A stretch of DNA of 18,004 nt from NCBI GenBank assembly GCA_017537105.1, contig JAFWBZ010000357.1:1-18004 (forward strand), read 5' to 3'. The notes beneath the pieces were generated by a model. That model saw nothing but the letters and a program-made list of their open reading frames with translations, was not told the DNA's origin and searched no databases. The stretch comes from Clostridia bacterium. GTDB lineage: Bacteria; Bacillota; Clostridia; Christensenellales; Aristaeellaceae. The position numbers were made by a program, and so were the translations under genes. Each line of letters opens with the position of its first letter. The first letter of the stretch is position 1. Shown in pieces: positions 13,207 through 18,004 of the stretch.

Positions 13207-13923
13207 TCATGCGCTCAGATAGATCTCATCATAGGCGTCGTCCTGCCGCACGTGCAGCCGGTTCAGCTTGATCATCTCCAGCAGCGCCAGGAACATGGTC
13301 ACGACCTCCTGCCGGGTGAACTCCTCGTTGAACAGCTCAGTGAAGGTGCAGCCCCCGCCCCGCAGCTTGCGGGAAATGCGCGCCATGCAGTTGGCGACGG
13401 TGTGGGCGTCGCGGCGGATCTCCCGGCTGGCCATGCGGTCGGCGGCCTCGCTCCGGGCCGCCCGCTCCAGCACCCGTCGATAGGCGCGAATCAACTTCTC
13501 CATCGTCAGGCCGGTGATCTCGATGTTCGGCGGCGGCAGCGGGTATTCCTCGGGCAGCTTGGTCAGCAGCGCCCGGGCCTCTTCCTCCAGCTGATGCATC
13601 CGGGCGGAGACCTCCTTGAACTGGCGGTATTCCTCCAGCTGTTTGATCAGCGCCTCCTCCGGGGACAGCTCGTCCGGGTCCTCGGGCTTGGGCGGCTTAG
13701 GCAGCATGGATCGGGACTTGATCTCCAGCAGCGTGGCCGCCATCTGCAGGAATTCGCTGGCGGAGTCCATATCCAGCTCGTCCACCAGTCGCATGGTCTC
13801 CAGATACTGCTCGGTGATCTGGGAGACGAAGATCTCGTGAATGTCGATCTTCGCGTTGGAGATGAGCGTGAGCAGCAGATCCAGCGGCCCGTCGAACTGT
13901 TTCAGCGATACGATGTACGGCAT
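13207..13923 (-). CDS. scpA: Segregation and condensation protein A
   Basis: 238-aa kleisin of the SMC-ScpAB condensin complex, which compacts and separates chromosomes at the origin region. The N-terminal SMC-binding part opens MPYIVSLKQFDGPLDLLLTL, the unmistakable ScpA start. It continues IDIHEIFVSQITEQYLETM, then SEFLQMAATLLEIKSRSMLP, the kleisin motif. A proline/acid-rich linker and a helical middle lead to a winged-helix C-terminus (FTELFNEEFTRQEVVTMFLA, then LLEMIKLNRL) that contacts SMC. GAGGTG precedes the ATG by 5 bases. The gene starts 12 bases after the site-2 protease gene, a common pairing in Firmicutes. The usual next gene, scpB, is absent: a strong terminator follows at once. 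Confidence 0.95.
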   Translation of the reverse strand: MPYIVSLKQFDGPLDLLLTLISNAKIDIHEIFVSQITEQYLETMRLVDELDMDSASEFLQMAATLLEIKSRSMLPKPPKPEDPDELSPEEALIKQLEEYRQFKEVSARMHQLEEEARALLTKLPEEYPLPPPNIEITGLTMEKLIRAYRRVLERAARSEAADRMASREIRRDAHTVANCMARISRKLRGGGCTFTELFNEEFTRQEVVTMFLALLEMIKLNRLHVRQDDAYDEIYLSA

Positions 13924-13935
13924 GCGCTCACCTCG

Positions 13936-14790
13936 TCACGACATCAGGCCCATGGCCCTGAGCCCCATGGCCGCCAGATTGCCCGCGCCGTTGAGCACCT
14001 GGGTATCCACCCAGCCCAGCGCACGGCCCACCGCGCCGGACATCACCAGCAAGAACAGCGCGGAGGACGCGATGCGCGCCGTGTTGGGATTGGCAAACAG
14101 GCTGCGGCGCAAAAACAGGTCGTTCAGCACGTGATAGCCGTCCAACGGCGGCACCGGCAGCAGGTTGAACAGGCAAAGCACCAGGTTCGTCACCGCAAAG
14201 TAGCCCAGCATTTGAACCAGATATCCGGGCACCTCGCCAAATACCGGCGCCACCAGGTATTCCGAGGCGTAGGGCAGGTTTTGCAGCAGCTCCCGGACGG
14301 TCACATAGTAATAGCTGCCGTTCTCCAGGTTGAACAGGCAGTCCTCGCCCAGGTAGCTCGCGCGGCAGATGGCGCCACTGAGTTGATGGATGCCCGTAAC
14401 AGGCACTCTGGCCAGCGCCGCGGCGAAGATGAAGAACAGCACCAGCATGGTCAGAACGAACAGGATCAGGTTCATCGTCACGCCCGCCACGGACACCTTC
14501 AGGTCGTCCCGGCGGTAATTCCGATAGTTGCGCGGGTTCACCGGCACGGGCTTTGCCCAGCCGTAGCCCACCAACAGCATCATGATCGTGCCCAGCGGGT
14601 CCAGGTGCTTCAGCGGGTTCAGCGTGAGGCGCCCCAGCATCTTCGCGGTATTGTCCCCGCACCGGTTCGCCACCCAAGCATGGGCAAACTCGTGGGCGGA
14701 CAGCGCCAGAATGCGCCCCGGGAACGCCAGCAGGAAGATCACCAGCATGTGCAGCGGGTCGCTGAGAAATTCATCGATATAGGTCAGCAA
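13936..14790 (-). CDS. Site-2 protease family membrane metalloprotease (peptidase M50)
   Basis: 284-aa integral membrane zinc protease. The active-site helix SAHEFAHAWVANRCGD holds HEFAH (His33, Glu34, His37). NPLKHLDPLGTIMM follows, and the third zinc ligand Asp217 lies in FNLLPVPPLDGYHVL. The AGVTMN segment corresponds to the usual AGPxMN. Members of this small subfamily are usually near 220-230 aa. The extra length lies at about 128-190, an inserted extracytoplasmic-looking stretch rich in Tyr and Glu between two helices. The start is TTG 14790: GGAGG stands 8 bases upstream, while the first in-frame ATG (residue 15) has no ribosome binding site. It is co-transcribed with scpA. The substrate is unknown. 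Confidence 0.9.
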   Translation of the reverse strand: MLTYIDEFLSDPLHMLVIFLLAFPGRILALSAHEFAHAWVANRCGDNTAKMLGRLTLNPLKHLDPLGTIMMLLVGYGWAKPVPVNPRNYRNYRRDDLKVSVAGVTMNLILFVLTMLVLFFIFAAALARVPVTGIHQLSGAICRASYLGEDCLFNLENGSYYYVTVRELLQNLPYASEYLVAPVFGEVPGYLVQMLGYFAVTNLVLCLFNLLPVPPLDGYHVLNDLFLRRSLFANPNTARIASSALFLLVMSGAVGRALGWVDTQVLNGAGNLAAMGLRAMGLMS

Positions 14791-14798
14791 GTCGGAAA

Positions 14799-14803
14799 CC
14801 TCC
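14799..14803 (-). promoter_or_regulatory. Ribosome binding site that decides the TTG start of the site-2 protease
   Basis: GGAGG on the minus strand, 8 bases before TTG 14790. No ATG or GTG in the same frame has a comparable site. Confidence 0.7.
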
Positions 14804-14826
14804 GGTTCGTTTGATGGGATGCCACC

Positions 14827-14855
14827 ATTATACTCGCTTTTCGCGGGAGATGCAA
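14827..14855 (-). promoter_or_regulatory. Sigma-A-type promoter of the site-2 protease-scpA operon
   Basis: On the minus strand: -35 TTGCAT (14850-14855), 17-base spacer, -10 TATAAT (14827-14832). It is back to back with the plus-strand promoter at 14871-14899; the two -35 boxes are only 15 bases apart. Confidence 0.8.
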
Positions 14856-14870
14856 GCCGCGCGCCCGGCG

Positions 14871-14899
14871 TTGCAAGACCGCCCCGAATATGCTATAAT
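14871..14899 (+). promoter_or_regulatory. Sigma-A-type promoter of the unknown protein-UPF0303 operon
   Basis: -35 TTGCAA (14871-14876), 17-base spacer, extended -10 TGCTATAAT with TATAAT at 14894-14899. The leader to the ATG at 14953 is about 47 bases. Confidence 0.8.
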
Positions 14900-14917
14900 A
14901 TTGTCAATACAATCCGA

Positions 14918-14937
14918 CCGGCGCAGGCCGGCGCAGG
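14918..14937 (+). repeat. Two tandem copies of CCGGCGCAGG in the leader
   Basis: Exact 10-base direct duplication (14918-14927, 14928-14937) immediately before the AGGAGG ribosome binding site of the next gene. Probably slippage, and a possible site of length variation between strains. Confidence 0.6.
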
Positions 14938-14952
14938 ACAGGAGGCGGAAAC

Positions 14953-15495
14953 ATGGGATTCTTTTCCAATCCCCAGGAAGCTGAGCGTAAAGCCAACCTG
15001 AAGAAGATGGAGGACAAGCGCCTGGCCTTCGCCCAGGCGATGGAGACCCGGGGCTTCAAGCCCGAAAAGATGCTCTTTTCCCAGCTGGACAACGGCGGCC
15101 TGCTGGCGGTGTGCCGCTTTGAAGGCCGGCAGTGGCTGATCCTCGGACCCGGCTTCGGCGAGGACGGTGAATTCGAGCTGGAGGGCTTCGACCGCCTTTC
15201 CGTGCGCGCGGAGGAGGTCCGGGTGAAGTCCGAGGGCATGGGCGGCATGTTCGGCTTTGGCAAGAAGGGCCAGCACGGCGTGGAATACCACATCGCCCGC
15301 GCGGACGGCAGCGAGGTCGTCATGCCCTTTGTCGCCGGGCGAAACGCCTGGGCCGAGTACGTGCTGCCCAAAAACCCGCTTCTGAGCACCCGGCGCCGCC
15401 GCGGAGACGCCAACATCGTCTGGGATCTGAAGCCCATCGACGGCGGGCAGCTCCAGAAGATCCTGGAGACCGCCGAAGCATACCTCAACGCGTAA
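14953..15495 (+). CDS. Unrecognised 180-aa cytoplasmic protein
   Basis: I do not recognise the family. MGFFSNPQEAERKANLKKME opens a charged, probably helical N-terminus (to ~33). A beta-rich part follows: KMLFSQLDNGGLLAVCRFEGR and QWLILGPGF, then FDRLSVRAEEVRVKSEG, a Gly/Phe/Lys turn (GMGGMFGFGKKG), then VEYHIARADGSEVVMPFVAG. The end is a likely C-terminal helix (GGQLQKILETAEAYL). This pattern, strands followed by one closing helix, could be a PH-like fold, but that is a guess. There is no signal peptide, membrane helix or obvious catalytic motif; Cys54 is the only cysteine. AGGAGG stands 7 bases before the ATG. It has its own promoter and lies 31 bases before the UPF0303 gene, so the two are probably co-transcribed. 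Confidence 0.8.
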   Translation: MGFFSNPQEAERKANLKKMEDKRLAFAQAMETRGFKPEKMLFSQLDNGGLLAVCRFEGRQWLILGPGFGEDGEFELEGFDRLSVRAEEVRVKSEGMGGMFGFGKKGQHGVEYHIARADGSEVVMPFVAGRNAWAEYVLPKNPLLSTRRRRGDANIVWDLKPIDGGQLQKILETAEAYLNA

Positions 15496-15526
15496 AGCAT
15501 CATCGACAAGTACAGGAGGTTCCGCC

Positions 15527-16024
15527 ATGGCTGCCGCATACGACCCTTCCTGGCCCGAAATCCTGCGCGAACAGGACGAAAGGCTGCACTTTGACGCACC
15601 CATCTCCAACGACGACGCGCTGACCCTCGGCCTCTACGCCGTGGAGCAGGCGCGGGCCTTCGGGCATGCGTTCTCCATCCGCGTCATCTGCAACGGGGCG
15701 ATTTCGTTCTCCCACCACATGACCGGCGTGGGCCTGGAAAACGACTGGTGGATGGACAAGAAGCTGAACACCAGCCGCGAGACCGGCATCAGCACGCTGC
15801 GGCTGTTCTCCGAGGTGCAGGCCGGTCTGCGTCCTCGCCCCGCGTTCCTGGACAATCTCTCCAGCTACGCCATCGACGGCGGCTGCGTGCCCATGCGCAC
15901 CGCGGATGGCCACGTGTTCGGCTATGTGATCGCCTCCGGCGCGCCGCATCAGCTGGACCACGAGGTCGCCACCCGCGCCATCGCCCGCTTCCTGGGCGTG
16001 GATGTGCCCTCCGTGGCGGAATAG
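15527..16024 (+). CDS. UPF0303 family protein (HbpS/GlcG-like fold; related to yeast YBR137W)
   Basis: 165 aa, about the normal family length. It shows the family pattern throughout: an N-terminal helix with EILREQDERLHFDAPISNDDALTLG, then FSIRVICNGAISFSHHMTG, then ENDWWMDKKLNTSRE, and a closing part GGCVPMRTADGHVFGYVIAS followed by GAPHQLDHEVATRAIARFLG. The last stretch matches the family's GG-x-P-V-x-G-x-x-x-G-T-V-x-V-S-G-L-P-x-x-x-D-H motif. Members are often labelled heme-degrading or heme-binding through similarity to HbpS, but the function is not established. AGGAGG lies 7 bases before the ATG. It is second in an operon with the unknown 180-aa protein and is followed by a two-way terminator. 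Confidence 0.85.
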   Translation: MAAAYDPSWPEILREQDERLHFDAPISNDDALTLGLYAVEQARAFGHAFSIRVICNGAISFSHHMTGVGLENDWWMDKKLNTSRETGISTLRLFSEVQAGLRPRPAFLDNLSSYAIDGGCVPMRTADGHVFGYVIASGAPHQLDHEVATRAIARFLGVDVPSVAE

Positions 16025-16042
16025 CCAATGGCTCACACAATC

Positions 16043-16084
16043 AAAATGAGGCCGTCCCTTTCTTTCGCGGGACGACCTCATTTT
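16043..16084. terminator. Bidirectional terminator between UPF0303 and LCP genes
   Basis: AAAATGAGG-C-CGTCCC (16043-16058) pairs with GGGACG-A-CCTCATTTT (16069-16084), 15 paired bases with one mismatch. The A/T ends supply a U-tract in both directions for the two convergent genes. Confidence 0.85.
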
Positions 16085-16092
16085 CATGCACA

Positions 16093-17124
16093 TCAGCCGT
16101 AGATGAACTTGTGCAGCTGCTGCTTGTTGGCGTTGAAATCCAGCTTGATGCACCACACGCCGTCGTAGGTGCCGGACTGGAACGTATTGTCGGCGGGAAC
16201 GCGGAACTGCTGAATGCTGTCCATGTCCATCTGCAGGCCCGCGGCGGCGATGGTCATCAGCTGGGTCATGTTCATATTCGTCTCGACGTTTTCCAACAGC
16301 TTCAGCACCACACCCACGATGGTGCCTGCGTTCTCCTGCTGGAGCCGCTCGGCAATCTGGGTGAGCACATAGCGCTGGCGCTGGGTGCGCTTGTAGTCCG
16401 AGTCGATCTTGCGGATGAGCGCGAAGGCCACCGCCTGATTGCCGTTCAGGTGCACGCCGTTGCCATACTCGCCCAGCTTTTCCATGCCGGACATGGAGGA
16501 CAGGTCGAACAGGCCCTTGTTCAGCGCCTTCATCTCCGCCTCGGTCACGTCCAGGTCCAGCCCGCCCAGGATGTCGATGATATCGGCCATGCTGGACAGG
16601 TTCACCAGCGCGTAGTACTGCAGGTTCAGGCCGAAGCACTCGTTGATGGTGCGCATCGTCATCTGGGGACCGCCCACGACGCAGGCGGAATTCAGCTTCG
16701 CGGACTTCTGGTTGCTCATGGGAACCCAGATGTCGCGCATGAAGGAGGTCAGCTTGGCTTCCTTCGTCGCCAGATTGATGGACATCATGATCATCGAATC
16801 CGTGCGGCCGTAATTGTTTGTATACTTGACGTCGGTGCCCAGCAGCAGGATGTTCACCCAGTTGTCCGGCAGTCCCTCGGTCACGGCGAAGTCGTCGATG
16901 GTGTACATCACGTCCTCCGGCGCGGCCTGGGTGGCGCTCATCCACTCGGCGGCCTCTGCCTCGGCCTGCGAGGCATCCAGCTCGTCCTCATAGGGATTCT
17001 CCAACAGGTTGTCCGAGGAGGGCGTTTCCAGCGGAATGGCGTTTTCCTCCGCGGACGCGACGCCCGCCATCATAAGCGACAGCACCAGGGTCAATACAAT
17101 TGCGATAATAGAAGCTTTTTTCAC
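16093..17124 (-). CDS. LytR-CpsA-Psr (LCP) family protein
   Basis: 343 aa. LCP enzymes transfer teichoic acid or other glycopolymers from lipid carriers to peptidoglycan, outside the membrane. The N-terminus MKKASIIAIVLTLVLSLMMA continues GVASAEEN and looks like a cleavable signal with an ASA site (after ~25). An acidic linker follows (26-85), then the LCP domain. It contains NILLLGTD (91-98), GRTDSM with Arg107 and Asp109, SFMRDIWVPM with Arg130 and Asp131, and DSDYKRTQRQRYVL near 225-240; these are the conserved pyrophosphate/lipid-phosphate contacts. The start is GTG 17124: GGAGG stands 9 bases upstream, and the promoter -10 at 17176-17181 makes the upstream ATG (17163) nearly leaderless and without a ribosome binding site. 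SFMRD replaces the more usual SIPRD. Single-gene unit. Confidence 0.92.
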   Translation of the reverse strand: MKKASIIAIVLTLVLSLMMAGVASAEENAIPLETPSSDNLLENPYEDELDASQAEAEAAEWMSATQAAPEDVMYTIDDFAVTEGLPDNWVNILLLGTDVKYTNNYGRTDSMIMMSINLATKEAKLTSFMRDIWVPMSNQKSAKLNSACVVGGPQMTMRTINECFGLNLQYYALVNLSSMADIIDILGGLDLDVTEAEMKALNKGLFDLSSMSGMEKLGEYGNGVHLNGNQAVAFALIRKIDSDYKRTQRQRYVLTQIAERLQQENAGTIVGVVLKLLENVETNMNMTQLMTIAAAGLQMDMDSIQQFRVPADNTFQSGTYDGVWCIKLDFNANKQQLHKFIYG

Positions 17125-17133
17125 GGGTCTTTT

Positions 17134-17138
17134 CCTCC
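17134..17138 (-). promoter_or_regulatory. Ribosome binding site that decides the GTG start of the LCP gene
   Basis: GGAGG on the minus strand, 9 bases before GTG 17124, within GGAGGAAAAG. The encoded signal peptide begins exactly at this GTG. Confidence 0.75.
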
Positions 17139-17175
17139 GTTTGGTGTAGGGCGCGAATACCATTTGCTTTTCGCC

Positions 17176-17204
17176 ATTATAACAGCCCGCCGTGTTAAAA
17201 TCAA
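17176..17204 (-). promoter_or_regulatory. Sigma-A-type promoter of the LCP gene
   Basis: On the minus strand: -35 TTGATT (17199-17204), 17-base spacer, -10 TATAAT (17176-17181) preceded by TGT, an extended -10. Confidence 0.8.
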
Positions 17205-17310
17205 TCAAGGACCGCCGTTCCCGATAACTTGTCACAGAGTCATCACAATCCTGTCGAATTTGCACTCTGGCCGAATTTCCCACGGCCCTTCAATTCCTGC
17301 TTTCATACCC

Positions 17311-17340
17311 AAAAATGAAACGGCGCAACATTGCGCCGTT
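17311..17340 (-). terminator. Terminator after hpf
   Basis: On the minus strand AACGGCGCAA (17331-17340) and its perfect complement (17319-17328) form a tight hairpin, followed by TCATTTTT. It lies about 23 bases after the hpf stop. Confidence 0.88.
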
Positions 17341-17362
17341 CCTCCGCAAGACTTTCCCTGCT

Positions 17363-17887
17363 TTACTCCTCCGGAATCAGCAGGCCGTAGGTGCCGTCGT
17401 TTCGGCGATACAGCACGTTCATCTTTTCGTTTTCGGAATTCATGAACAGGAAGAAGTTGTGGCCCAGCAGCTCCATCTGGGTGATGGCGTCGTCCACCTC
17501 CATGGGCTTCACGGCGAACTTCTTCACGCGCACGACATCGTAGCTGGCCTCCTCGTACACCGGCTCGACGACCTCCGCCGTCTCGGGCTTGGGCTCGCGC
17601 AGCTGCTTTCCCATCTTGGTGCGATAGCGGCGAATCTGGCTCTCCAGCTTGTCCACCGCGCGGTCGATGGAGAGGTACATGTCGTTGGAATTCTCCTCTG
17701 CGCGCAGGATCAGGCCGCTGACGCTCACCGTAATTTCTGCGATGTTCCTTCCGCCGCGCTGCTGCTTGAAGCGCACGATCGCCTCGGGCTCATGGCTGAA
17801 ATAGCGCTCGAGCTTCGAAAGCTTTTTCTCTGTCCTGGCCTTCAGGCTGTCCGAAACAACGTCCTTGCCGGAATAGACAAACTTCAT
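17363..17887 (-). CDS. hpf: Ribosome hibernation promoting factor, long form
   Basis: 174-aa ribosome-associated protein. Long HPF joins two 70S ribosomes into inactive 100S dimers in stationary phase. The N-terminal S30AE domain (1-~100) starts MKFVYSGKDVVSDSLKARTE and includes FKQQRGGRNIAEITVSV and DMYLSIDRAVDKLESQIRRY. A short acidic linker (101-117) leads to the C-terminal dimerisation domain VVRVKKFAVKPMEVDDAITQ, then MELLGHNFFLFMNSENEKMN and VLYRRNDGTYGLLIPEE. Two ATGs are possible. AAGGAG is only 2 bases before 17893 but 8 before 17887, so the second is chosen, giving the family start MKF. It has its own terminator; the upstream region reaches the window edge and holds a sigma-H-like promoter candidate. 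Confidence 0.95.
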   Translation of the reverse strand: MKFVYSGKDVVSDSLKARTEKKLSKLERYFSHEPEAIVRFKQQRGGRNIAEITVSVSGLILRAEENSNDMYLSIDRAVDKLESQIRRYRTKMGKQLREPKPETAEVVEPVYEEASYDVVRVKKFAVKPMEVDDAITQMELLGHNFFLFMNSENEKMNVLYRRNDGTYGLLIPEE

Positions 17888-17971
17888 TTTCATCGCTCCT
17901 TTATATCGGAATGACGTTCGGTCCGCGCCTCCGCAACGCCGCGCGCAACCCTGTGAAACGTCTGGTAGTTA

Positions 17972-18000
17972 CTATTCTGCATGCCCTTCCAATTTCCTGC
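17972..18000 (-). promoter_or_regulatory. Candidate sigma-H-type promoter of hpf
   Basis: On the minus strand GCAGGAAAT (17992-18000) fits the Bacillus sigma-H -35 pattern RnAGGAwWW at every position. It is followed after 11 bases by GCAGAATAG (17972-17980), fitting RnnGAATww except for the last base. No sigma-A promoter was found in the same stretch. In Bacillus subtilis hpf (yvyD) is under sigma-B and sigma-H control. The assignment here is inference. Confidence 0.4.
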
Positions 18001-18004
18001 CTGC

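Noticed and set aside
13174..14814. 546-codon plus-strand frame opposite scpA and the site-2 protease
   Set aside because: Gln/His/Arg/Val-rich shadow of two certain genes; no ribosome binding site or family resemblance.
15500..16945. 481-codon minus-strand frame spanning UPF0303 and LCP genes
   Set aside because: It runs through a terminator and over two recognisable genes in other frames; a shadow.

Overview
The window is a GC-rich stretch of an anaerobic Gram-positive bacterium, most likely a high-GC member of the Clostridia. The evidence is a monomeric [FeFe] hydrogenase-like protein, a LytR-CpsA-Psr (LCP) cell-wall enzyme, a two-domain VanW-like protein, long-form ribosome hibernation factor HPF, ScpA beside a site-2 protease, and strong purine-rich ribosome binding sites throughout. 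A narrower placement, for example Christensenellales, is only a guess. I see no phage, insertion sequence, tRNA, rRNA or CRISPR array. This reads as a chromosomal core or near-core region.

Layout from left to right: (1) 1-2251, minus strand: the oppB-oppC-oppD start of an oligopeptide/dipeptide ABC importer with its own promoter. (2) 2407-5678, plus strand: a group B-type [FeFe] hydrogenase, then a tatB-like/tatA/tatC twin-arginine translocase operon with its own promoter, closed by a two-way terminator. (3) 5756-8475, minus: cbiM(PDGLE)-cbiQ-cbiO, an energy-coupling-factor importer for cobalt or nickel. (4) 8506-9407, minus: a TtcA-like PP-loop tRNA thiolation enzyme. (5) 9419-11908, minus: a polar amino acid ABC importer (binding protein, permease, ATPase). 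Its ATPase gene carries an in-frame stop at codon 10. (6) 12005-13110, minus: a secreted protein with two VanW domains. (7) 13177-14855, minus: site-2 protease and scpA, with no scpB after them. (8) 14871-16024, plus: an unrecognised 180-aa protein and a UPF0303 (HbpS-like) protein. (9) 16093-17204, minus: the LCP protein. (10) 17363 to the edge, minus: hpf, with a possible sigma-H-type promoter.

Transcription units are unusually easy to read here. I can place nine sigma-A-like promoters with TATAAT-like -10 boxes, many with a TG-extended -10 and a TTGC-type -35. Hairpin terminators can also be placed at most unit ends. Several database-style start codons (the first possible codon of the frame) are upstream of the real one. 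Ribosome binding sites move the starts of oppB, oppC, the hydrogenase, the permease, vanW, the LCP gene (GTG) and hpf.

No clearly new multi-gene system is visible. The points most worth a second look are: the nonsense codon in the amino acid importer ATPase; loss of the conserved ligand-binding Arg in its binding protein; a TatC lacking two of the three classic conserved glutamates and bearing a 74-residue acidic N-terminal extension; tandem VanW domains without the usual Cys; scpA without scpB; and the unknown/UPF0303 gene pair.
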